In this document: positions 1 through 5,405 of the stretch, piece by piece
How the letters are laid out: every line of letters starts with the position of its first letter
How positions within the stretch are numbered: position 1 is the first letter of the stretch
Source: Rubrivivax sp.
GTDB lineage: Bacteria > Pseudomonadota > Gammaproteobacteria > Burkholderiales > Burkholderiaceae_C
NCBI GenBank assembly: GCA_027484885.1
Contig: JAIXSD010000754.1
Location: 1-5,852 of the forward strand
Direction: 5' to 3'
DNA length: 5,852 nt
Notes under the pieces: model-generated
The model's input: only the letters and a program-made list of their open reading frames with translations
Database searches by the model: none
Told to the model about the DNA's origin: nothing
Program-made: the position numbers and the translations under genes

Positions 1-986
1 CTGATCGGGTCGATCACATGGGCCAGCACATCGCCGGCGGCCACCGTCTCGCCGGGCTCGCGCAAAAAGGTCAGCACGCCGGCCACCGGGGCCTTGATCG
101 GCATGCTGCCGGCCAGGGGGCGGGCATCGCCCACGGCCTCGGGCAGGGCGGGCTGGTCGCCGCTGATCAGGCCGCGGTAGGTGAGGAAGTCGATGATGTT
201 CTGCGCATCGGCCTCGGCCAGGGCATGCTCGACATCGGCCGCGCCGCGCAACTCGACCGTCACGGACATGCAGGCCTGCTTGATCGGGAACTTGCCCTCG
301 AAGCGCTTCGCCCATTTCCACCAGGTCTGCGAGCAGGCTTCGTCAAAGGGCGAATCGCCGCTTTCCTGGGCCAGCAAGGTCACACGCGAGCGGATGAAAC
401 GGGCCAGCACCTCGCACTCGGGCCAGCAGGGCGTCTCGGTGTAGAGGTGCATCACGGCCTGGGCGTCGCAGTGCAGATCGAGCACGATGTCGGCGTCGCA
501 GCTCAGGCTCATCAGGGTGCGGCGCAGGGACTGCAGTTCCGTGTCCACCGGCGCGGCGGCCACGGCTTTCTTCAGCTCACGGCGCAGCACGCGGGTGTTG
601 TGGTCGGCGTCTTGATTCAGTTCGGACTCGGCCGCTTGCGCCGTGGCCTCGATCTGGTCGGGGTAGTGGCGGTTGAAGTTCTCGCCCGTGGTGGTTTCGA
701 AGCGGCCCATATGCATGTACAGCATCTGCTGCGACAGGCCGATGGGGTTGGCCATGGGCACCAGGATCACCTCGCCCGTGATGCGGCCGGCGGCCTGCAG
801 CACATCGAGCTTTTTGCGCAGGTGGTGGGCCACCAGCATGCCGGGCAGCTCATCGGCGTGCAGCGAAGCCTGGATGTAGGCCTTCTGGCCGATGCGCTCG
901 CCAGCCGGCTGGCCGTAGTGGATGGAGATCAGCTCGCGCTGCGTGCCCGGGGCCGGGGAAATCAGGGGATGGGTCTGGATCTGCAT
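1..986 (-). CDS. AotO-like succinylglutamate desuccinylase/aspartoacylase family protein (M14-type zinc hydrolase), 3' end outside window
   Basis: A reading frame open from an ATG at 986 to the left edge gives 328 complete codons without a stop, so the C-terminus is missing. Visible zinc-site motifs of the AstE/AspA branch of M14 metallohydrolases are SLHADELPG (His43, Glu46 as ligands) and VLDLHCD (His172 as third ligand); SVTVELRG carries the likely catalytic Glu245. After residue 290 a glycine-rich, lipoyl-like barrel begins (APVAGVL, EPGETVAAGDVL), as in many longer members of the family. The gene starts 25 nt after the stop of the HisM-type permease and is probably in the same operon. 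The same position in the P. aeruginosa arginine/ornithine operon is held by aotO, a family member reported as dispensable for transport. The substrate cannot be read from sequence; an amide-bond hydrolase acting on an N-acyl or related amino acid is inferred. No clear Shine-Dalgarno precedes the ATG, so translational coupling is possible. Family assignment is firm; the AotO equivalence rests on context. Confidence 0.88.
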   Translation of the reverse strand, partial: MQIQTHPLISPAPGTQRELISIHYGQPAGERIGQKAYIQASLHADELPGMLVAHHLRKKLDVLQAAGRITGEVILVPMANPIGLSQQMLYMHMGRFETTTGENFNRHYPDQIEATAQAAESELNQDADHNTRVLRRELKKAVAAAPVDTELQSLRRTLMSLSCDADIVLDLHCDAQAVMHLYTETPCWPECEVLARFIRSRVTLLAQESGDSPFDEACSQTWWKWAKRFEGKFPIKQACMSVTVELRGAADVEHALAEADAQNIIDFLTYRGLISGDQPALPEAVGDARPLAGSMPIKAPVAGVLTFLREPGETVAAGDVLAHVIDPI

Positions 987-1011
987 GGGAAGGCGTCGTC
1001 GGGTTCGGGGG

Positions 1012-1698
1012 TCAGCGCGGCATCAGGGGCTTGAGCCAGCGCGCCTCGGCCTTGTGGAACAGGGCCACCAGGCTCAGGGTCATCAGGAAGTAGAAGACCG
1101 CGGCGGTGATGAAGGCCTCGAAGGGGATGTAGTAGGTCGAGTTGACCTGGCGGGCCGCACCGGTCAAGTCCATGATGGTGACGATGCTGGCCAGCGAGGT
1201 GCCGTGCAGCATGAAGATCGCTTCATTGCTGTAAGCCGGCAGCGAGCGGCGCAGGGCCGAGGGCAGGACGATGCGGCGGAACATCACCCAGCGGCTCATG
1301 CCCAGCGACTTGGCCGCCTCGATCTCGCCGGCGGGCAGGGCGCGGATGCTACCGGCGATGATTTCGGTGGTGTAGGCGCCGGTGTTGAGCACAAAGCTCA
1401 GGCAGGCGCAGAACCAGGCCGAGCTCAGCCAGGGCCAGGCAAAGCTCTCGCGCACCGCCTCGAACTGGGCCAGGCCGTAGTAGATGAGGAACAGCTGCAC
1501 CAGCATGGGCGTGCCGCGGAACACATAGGTGTAGACCCAGATCACACGCGAGATCCAGCTGCCGCGCAGGCTGCGCAACACGCCCAGTGGCACGGCGATC
1601 AGCAGGCCCAGCAGCAGCGAGATCACCAGCAGCTCAAAAGTGGCCAGGGCGCCGCTGAAATAGAGCGGCAGGTTTTCTTGAATCGCTTCCAGGTTCAC
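1012..1698 (-). CDS. aotM: Polar amino-acid ABC transporter permease, HisM/AotM type
   Basis: A 228-residue inner-membrane permease, close to the usual length of HisM (about 230-240). It has an N-terminal hydrophobic segment around residues 19-41, further segments near 53-75, 93-112 and 165-180 and a last one at 195-214. The cytoplasmic EAA loop that contacts the ATPase is at residues 127-146 (EAAKSLG, ending RRIVLP). The stretches SALRRSLPAYSNEAIFMLH and FHKAEARWL closely resemble E. coli HisM. The start codon is GTG (1696-1698), overlapping the TGA of the upstream permease; AAGGGG lies 5 nt before it inside that gene, which supports this start. It should pair with the HisQ-type permease to form the membrane channel of an importer for arginine, ornithine, lysine or histidine. 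Substrate is inferred from the binding protein and gene order. No defects were seen. Confidence 0.93.
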   Translation of the reverse strand: MNLEAIQENLPLYFSGALATFELLVISLLLGLLIAVPLGVLRSLRGSWISRVIWVYTYVFRGTPMLVQLFLIYYGLAQFEAVRESFAWPWLSSAWFCACLSFVLNTGAYTTEIIAGSIRALPAGEIEAAKSLGMSRWVMFRRIVLPSALRRSLPAYSNEAIFMLHGTSLASIVTIMDLTGAARQVNSTYYIPFEAFITAAVFYFLMTLSLVALFHKAEARWLKPLMPR

Positions 1699-2387
1699 AG
1701 CGTCCCCTTGCGCACACCGATGGAGAAGCGCTTTTCCAGCCAGTTGAAGATCAGCTCCGAGAGGCTGGTGAAACTCAGGTAGATCAGGGCCACGGCCAGG
1801 TAGAAGACAAAGGGCTCGCGGGTCGAGCCGGCCGCTTGCTGGCCGCGCGTCATCAGGTCGGACAGGCCGATCACCGAGACGATGGCGGTGCTCTTGATCA
1901 GCACCAGCCAGTTGTTGGACAGGCCCGGCAAGGCATGGCGAAACATCTGCGGCAGGGTGATGCGCCAGGCGATCTGCCAGCCGCTCAGGCCGTAGGCCAG
2001 GCCGGCCTCGCGCTGCCCAGGCGGCACGGCCAGAAAGGCACCGCGGAAGGCCTCGGTCAGGTAGGCGCCGAAGATGAAGCCGATGGTCAGCACCCCGGCG
2101 ACATAGGGGTTGATGTCGATGTATTCCTCATGGCCCAGCCTGAGGGCGATCTCGTTCACGGCCACCTGGCCGCCGTAGAAGATCAGCAGCATCAGCACCA
2201 GATCGGGCACGCCGCGGATCAGCGTGGTGTAGAGGTAGGCCAGACCGCGTGCGAAGCGGAACTTGGAGAGCTTGGCGATGGCGCCCAGCAAACCCAGGGC
2301 CATGGCCATCGCCAAAGAGGCCAGGGCCACGCTCAGCGTGACCCCGGCTCCCTCCAGCAGGCTGTTCAGAAAGCCATGCAGGAACAT
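1695..2387 (-). CDS. aotQ: Polar amino-acid ABC transporter permease, HisQ/AotQ type
   Basis: A 230-residue inner-membrane permease matching the usual HisQ length. The segment TTLIRGVPDLVLMLLIFYGG (residues 54-73) is nearly the same as in E. coli HisQ, as are TEAFRGAFLAVPPG (111-124) and ALPGLSNNW (152-160). The EAA loop is at residues 127-146; its third position is Gly rather than Ala (REAGLAYG, ending RITLP), a common variation. Hydrophobic segments lie near residues 13-36, 54-76, 95-118, 162-176 and 194-212. The ATG at 2387 is 26 nt after the stop of the binding-protein gene and has only a weak purine stretch ahead of it. Its stop overlaps the GTG start of the HisM-type gene, pointing to coupled translation and matched amounts of the two subunits. 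It would form the heterodimeric transmembrane part of the importer; the ATPase is outside the window. Confidence 0.94.
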   Translation of the reverse strand: MFLHGFLNSLLEGAGVTLSVALASLAMAMALGLLGAIAKLSKFRFARGLAYLYTTLIRGVPDLVLMLLIFYGGQVAVNEIALRLGHEEYIDINPYVAGVLTIGFIFGAYLTEAFRGAFLAVPPGQREAGLAYGLSGWQIAWRITLPQMFRHALPGLSNNWLVLIKSTAIVSVIGLSDLMTRGQQAAGSTREPFVFYLAVALIYLSFTSLSELIFNWLEKRFSIGVRKGTL

Positions 2388-2413
2388 CGAAAACGTCGCT
2401 TTTTACTTCGGAC

Positions 2414-3208
2414 TTACTTCTTGGGGGCGATGTCGTACGAGAAGTACTTGTCGTTGAGCTTCTTGAAGGTGCCGTTGGCAGCCACGGCGGCAATCGCGTC
2501 GTTGAACTTCTTGCCCAGGGTGGCGGCATCGGCCTTGCGCATGCCCACGCCCGAGCCCACGCCGAAGTACTTCACATCGTCATAGCTGGGGCCGACGAAG
2601 GCGAAACCCTTGCCTTCGGGCTTGGCCAGGAAACCTTGGTCGATGGCGACCAGGTCGGCCAGGGTCAGGTCGATGCGGCCCGACTTCAGGTCCAGGAAGG
2701 CCTGATCCTGCGAGGCGTAGCGCACGATCTGGCTTTGCTTGAAGGTGGCGTCCACGAATTTTTCATGGATGGTGGCGCGCTGCACACCGATCTTCTTGCC
2801 CTTGAGACCGGCGGGCGAGACGTCCAGCTTGGCATCGGCCTTGGCGGCGAAGCGGGCCGGGGTGTTGTAGTAGGCGTTGGAGAAGGCGATGGTCTTCTTG
2901 CGCTCGTCGGTGATGGAGACGGAGGCGATGATGGCGTCGACCTTGCGCGCTTGCAGGGCCGGGATCAGGCCGTCGAAGTCTTGCTGCACCAGGGTGCACT
3001 CGGCCTTGATTTCGGCGCAGTAGGCCAGGGCCAGGTCGATCTCGAAGCCTTTGAGCTTGCCGTCGGCGCCCACTTCAGAGAAGGGCGGGTAGGCGCCTTC
3101 CACACCGATGCGGATCTTTTTCCAGTCCGGGGCCTGGGCCTGGGCGGCGAACGAGCCGCAAGCCAGGGCGATGAAGGTGCTCAGGGCAATCAGTTGGCGT
3201 TTTTGCAT
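2414..3208 (-). CDS. aotJ: Periplasmic lysine/arginine/ornithine-type amino-acid-binding protein (HisJ/ArgT/AotJ family)
   Basis: 264 residues, the normal size for HisJ/ArgT. A Sec signal peptide (charged MQKR, hydrophobic core, then AAQA) is likely cut after about residue 24. The SBP_bac_3 fold is shown by AYPPFSE (39-45), DFDGLIPALQARKVDAI (77-93), ASVSITDERKK (95-105), LKGKKIGVQ (135-143) and NDKYFSYDI near the end. By comparison with LAO/HisJ, the ligand pocket would include Ser96, Ser98, Arg103 (amino-acid carboxylate) and Asp185 (alpha-amino group). Cys64 and Cys71 have the same seven-residue spacing as the disulfide in LAO and HisJ. LAO has Thr-Gln after the hinge, whereas here it is Thr146-Ile147, so specificity within basic amino acids may differ. 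The ATG at 3208 was chosen over an in-frame ATG at 3262 because AGGAG sits just before it and it begins a proper signal peptide. It is first in the transporter gene set. Basic-amino-acid binding is inferred; histidine or another polar amino acid is possible. Confidence 0.93.
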   Translation of the reverse strand: MQKRQLIALSTFIALACGSFAAQAQAPDWKKIRIGVEGAYPPFSEVGADGKLKGFEIDLALAYCAEIKAECTLVQQDFDGLIPALQARKVDAIIASVSITDERKKTIAFSNAYYNTPARFAAKADAKLDVSPAGLKGKKIGVQRATIHEKFVDATFKQSQIVRYASQDQAFLDLKSGRIDLTLADLVAIDQGFLAKPEGKGFAFVGPSYDDVKYFGVGSGVGMRKADAATLGKKFNDAIAAVAANGTFKKLNDKYFSYDIAPKK

Positions 3209-3227
3209 GGCCTCTCCTAGAGGGTTC
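3209..3227 (-). promoter_or_regulatory. Ribosome-binding site of the binding-protein gene, within a small inverted repeat
   Basis: On the minus strand AGGAG (3214-3218) lies 5 nt before the ATG at 3208 and is the clearest Shine-Dalgarno in the window; it decides this start. It is part of CCTCT-AGG-AGAGG (3211-3223), which can pair as a 5-bp stem with a 3-nt loop, so part of the site could be hidden in the mRNA. The overlap may simply reflect the purine-rich site facing its pyrimidine complement by chance. Confidence 0.6.
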
Positions 3228-3272
3228 AAAAAGGGAAGGGTTGATCTTGCATTGCTTCGCATCGCTTGCTAC

Positions 3273-4280
3273 CTAGGGTTTGAGCGTATGCAAGAACTCG
3301 AGCACCGGCTTTAGCGAGGCGGCGGGGTCTTCTTCCTGGGGCACATGACCCAGGCCCGGCAGCATCACCAGGCGGCTGCCGGCGATGTCGCGAGCAAAGG
3401 CCTGGCCGTCGCTGGGGGGCAGCAGGCGGTCGCGTTCGCCCCACAGAATCAAGGTGGGCAGGCGCAGGCGGGGGATGAGGCCGGCCTGGTCGCCGCCTCG
3501 CCACTGGGCCAGGCGCTGGCGCAGGGCGGTGCGATTGCCGGCCCGCAGCGTCAGCTCAAAGTAACGGTCCACCAGCGGCGCACTGACCCGCTCGGGCTGG
3601 CCGTAGACCTGGCGCAGGCTGAACTCGACCAGCTTGCGCGGCAGCAGATGGTCGCTCAGCGGCCCGATCACGGGCAGGGCGCTGACCCGCCAGGCCAGCG
3701 GCATATCGCGCGGCGCCAGGGGGTAGCCCGCGGCATCCACCAGGATCAGCGCCGCCAGGCGCTGCGGCTGTTGGGCTGCGAACTGCCAGGCGATCTGCCC
3801 GCCCAGGGAATTGCCGCCCAGGATGACGCGATCGAGCTTCAGTTGATCGAGCAGGGCTGCGATGAATGTTTGGTAGGCCGCGTCGCGGTAGTCGCCGCTG
3901 GGGTTGGGTCCGCTGAGGCCAAAGCCCGGCAGGTCCACGGTGATGACGCGGCGCTCGCGGCTGAGTGTCTTCACCCAGCCTTCCCAGGTGTGCAGGCTGC
4001 TGCTGGTGCCGTGCAGCAGCAGCAGGGGTGTCGGGTCGCCGGCCGGGCCCTGGTCGCGGATGTGGATGGGCTGGCCGCCCAGCTCGATGAAATCCGAGGG
4101 CGGTGGCGCCCACTGCGGCACCAGGCTTTCCAGGCTGCGGTCGGGCGCCTTGCTGGCACCGAAGAGCAGGGCGGCGATGAACAGCAGGGCGCCGAACACG
4201 CGCAGGCCCCAGGCCGCCAGGCGCTGCGAGGCGCTCGGGGGCGGTGCCAGCTCGGCCGGGCCAGGTGTTCGCAGGCTCAT
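3273..4280 (-). CDS. Membrane-anchored alpha/beta-fold hydrolase
   Basis: 335 residues with a single hydrophobic segment (about 27-43, VFGALLFIAALLFGAS) after a proline-rich N-terminus, suggesting an inner-membrane anchor or uncleaved signal with the catalytic domain probably periplasmic. The domain (about 60-335) has the full set of alpha/beta-hydrolase marks: oxyanion-hole region LLLLHGTSSS (86-95), VDLPGFGLSG (115-124), nucleophile elbow GGNSLGG with Ser158, acid Asp284 in LWGERDRLLP, and His312 in GLGHVPQEEDP. It therefore looks catalytically intact; the reaction (esterase, lipase, C-C hydrolase or other) cannot be named, and there are no lid features that I recognise as specific. It starts 6 nt after the trhO stop, so the two are very likely cotranscribed, with no obvious strong ribosome-binding site of its own. 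Sixty-four bp separate its stop from the transporter genes, and no terminator is evident there. Confidence 0.9.
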   Translation of the reverse strand: MSLRTPGPAELAPPPSASQRLAAWGLRVFGALLFIAALLFGASKAPDRSLESLVPQWAPPPSDFIELGGQPIHIRDQGPAGDPTPLLLLHGTSSSLHTWEGWVKTLSRERRVITVDLPGFGLSGPNPSGDYRDAAYQTFIAALLDQLKLDRVILGGNSLGGQIAWQFAAQQPQRLAALILVDAAGYPLAPRDMPLAWRVSALPVIGPLSDHLLPRKLVEFSLRQVYGQPERVSAPLVDRYFELTLRAGNRTALRQRLAQWRGGDQAGLIPRLRLPTLILWGERDRLLPPSDGQAFARDIAGSRLVMLPGLGHVPQEEDPAASLKPVLEFLHTLKP

Positions 4281-4286
4281 GCCTGT

Positions 4287-5090
4287 TCAGCGGCTGGCCG
4301 GTGCGCGGTGGGCCTCGCTGGCCGGGCGCTGGATTTCGGTGGCCGGCTCCAGCGCGGCGCCCAGGGCCTCGCGCTGGTCGAAGACAAAGCAGCTGCCCTG
4401 GTAATGCGGTCCGCCGGTTTCCTCGAAGTACTTGAGGATGCCACCTTCGAGCTGATAGACCGGGCCGTCCAGCTCTTGCTGCTGCAGATAGATGGCGGCT
4501 TTCTCGCAGCGGATGCCGCCGGTGCAAAAGCTCACCACGGTCTTGCCCATCAGCTCTTCGCGGTGGGCCTGCACGGCCTCGGGGAACTCGCTGAACTTGC
4601 TGATGCGCCAATCGATCGCACCTTCGAAGGTGCCGTAGTCCACTTCGAAGGCATTGCGCGTGTCCAGGGTCACGACCGGCCGGCCTTCGTCGTCATGGCC
4701 CTGGTCCAGCCAGCGGGCCAGGGTGGCGGCGGGCAGGGCCGGGGCGCGGGCCTGCTGGTCGGGGCGTATGGTCGGGTGGTTCATGCGGATGATCTCCGGC
4801 TTCACCTTGACCAGCAGCTTCTTGAAGGGCACGGCCTCGCTCCAGCTCTCCTTGGGGGCGAGATCCGCAAAGCGCGCGTCCTGGCGCAGGGCATGCACCC
4901 AGGCGCGGACGGCTTCGCCCGGGCCGGCCAGAAAGAGATTGATGCCCTCTTCCGCCAGCAGCACCGTGCCCTTGAGGGCCAGGTCTTGCGCGCGGGCCAG
5001 CAGTTGCTCGCGCAGCTCGGCGCAGTCCGGCAGGGGCACGAACTTGTAGGCCGAGATGTTGAGGATGGGCGGTTGGCAGGGGATCGACAT
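4287..5090 (-). CDS. trhO: tRNA uridine-34 hydroxylase TrhO (rhodanese-family, UPF0176)
   Basis: 267 residues. The N-terminal domain (about 9-100) carries the family pattern AYKFVPLPD, LALKGTVLLAEEGIN and PFKKLLVKVKPEII. The rhodanese domain (about 120-235) has LDTRNAFEVDYGTFEGA (142-158) and the active-site loop FCTGGIRCEKAA with Cys189 and the second Cys195, followed by VYQLEGGILKYFEE and GSCFVFDQR. In E. coli this family (YceA/TrhO) makes 5-hydroxyuridine at the wobble position of tRNAs using O2. This copy is shorter than the roughly 350-residue E. coli protein: it ends soon after FVFDQR and has no cysteine after Cys234. The ATG at 5090 is preferred because family similarity begins a few residues after it; an in-frame TTG at 5150 would add 20 residues without family character. 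No Shine-Dalgarno precedes 5090. It is divergent from slyX and followed closely by the hydrolase gene. Confidence 0.92.
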   Translation of the reverse strand: MSIPCQPPILNISAYKFVPLPDCAELREQLLARAQDLALKGTVLLAEEGINLFLAGPGEAVRAWVHALRQDARFADLAPKESWSEAVPFKKLLVKVKPEIIRMNHPTIRPDQQARAPALPAATLARWLDQGHDDEGRPVVTLDTRNAFEVDYGTFEGAIDWRISKFSEFPEAVQAHREELMGKTVVSFCTGGIRCEKAAIYLQQQELDGPVYQLEGGILKYFEETGGPHYQGSCFVFDQREALGAALEPATEIQRPASEAHRAPASR

Positions 5091-5099
5091 GGTCGTGAG

Positions 5100-5105
5100 A
5101 TTGTA
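5100..5105 (-). promoter_or_regulatory. trhO: Candidate -10 box for trhO
   Basis: On the minus strand TACAAT (5 of 6 to the sigma-70 consensus) ends 9 nt before the trhO ATG. Transcription starting about 6-7 nt downstream would begin only 3-4 nt ahead of the ATG, giving a nearly leaderless mRNA, which agrees with the lack of a ribosome-binding site. No good -35 box is seen at 16-18 bp (best match CTGAGG), so this call is tentative. Confidence 0.38.
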
Positions 5106-5157
5106 GGCAGGGGTCGAAGCGGCCTCAGGCACGGGGCGTCGGTGTTCCAATCACGGC

Positions 5158-5382
5158 ATGGACACCTCTTTGCAGAATTTCGAGAACCGCCTGGTCGATC
5201 TGGAGATCAAGGCCTCGTTCACCGAAGACCTGGTCGAGCAGCTCAACCAGGTCATCGTGCGGCAGCAACAGCAGATCGACGCGCTGACCCGTGAGGTGCT
5301 GGCCTTGCGCGATCGGCCGGTGGCCGATGCCGGTGGGCCGGCCTTCCGCAGCCTGCGCGACGAACTGCCGCCTCATTACTGA
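5158..5382 (+). CDS. slyX: SlyX family protein
   Basis: 74 residues, the typical SlyX size (72 in E. coli). Residues 5-52 form a continuous amphipathic helix with heptad-spaced hydrophobics (LVDLEIKASF, LVEQLNQVIV, IDALTREVLAL) and a glutamine run (RQQQQ), as expected for the SlyX coiled coil. The protein ends in the conserved PPHY. It is soluble and of unknown function; its name comes from neighbouring slyD in E. coli. The ATG at 5158 is the natural family start (MDTSLQNFENRL), although only a weak ribosome-binding site precedes it. The 67 bp between its start and the trhO start must hold both divergent promoters; no clear plus-strand promoter could be identified. It converges with the SlyD-type gene, whose stop is 23 nt away. 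Confidence 0.92.
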   Translation: MDTSLQNFENRLVDLEIKASFTEDLVEQLNQVIVRQQQQIDALTREVLALRDRPVADAGGPAFRSLRDELPPHY

Positions 5383-5396
5383 GGCCGCGCGCGGCC
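5383..5396. terminator. GC-rich palindrome between convergent stops, possible bidirectional terminator
   Basis: GGCCGCGCGCGGCC is a perfect 14-bp palindrome starting right after the slyX TGA and 9 nt before the stop of the SlyD-type gene. As RNA it can form a 5-bp GC stem with a 4-nt loop from either strand. No U-tract follows on either side, so it is not a standard intrinsic terminator; its position between converging genes is the main support. Confidence 0.35.
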
Positions 5397-5405
5397 CGGT
5401 GGGGT

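Noticed and set aside
18..1034. 338-codon open frame on the plus strand
   Set aside because: It is antisense to the AotO-like gene, whose zinc-site motifs read clearly on the minus strand. The plus-strand product is Gly/His/Gln-rich and unlike any family I know.
922..2585. Two long plus-strand frames (922-1782 and 1836-2585)
   Set aside because: They lie opposite the permease and binding-protein genes, which have strong family matches. The products are hydrophilic and repetitive in composition, typical of shadow frames.
3155..3166. Possible lipoprotein box (ALAC, Cys17) in the binding-protein signal peptide
   Set aside because: The match is weak, with Ala rather than Leu at -3, and a normal signal-peptidase site (AAQA) follows at about residue 24. 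A soluble periplasmic protein is more likely.
3209..3262. Earlier ATG at 3262 for the binding protein, adding 18 residues
   Set aside because: It would put a polar, proline-containing stretch before the signal peptide. The ATG at 3208 has the better ribosome-binding site and begins with the expected MQKR charged region.
3209..3272. Sigma-70 promoter and terminator in the gap before the transporter genes
   Set aside because: No acceptable -35/-10 pair or GC stem with a U-tract could be found on the minus strand, so neither is called. Cotranscription with the upstream hydrolase cannot be excluded.
5091..5150. TTG start at 5150 for trhO
   Set aside because: The added 20 residues show no family similarity, cover the putative promoter, and would fill nearly all of the gap to divergent slyX.
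3345..5294. 649-codon open frame on the plus strand
   Set aside because: It lies opposite the well-supported hydrolase and trhO genes and also runs into slyX. Its product is low-complexity, rich in Gln, Ala, Gly, Arg and His with no domain motif, as expected antisense to high-GC codons.
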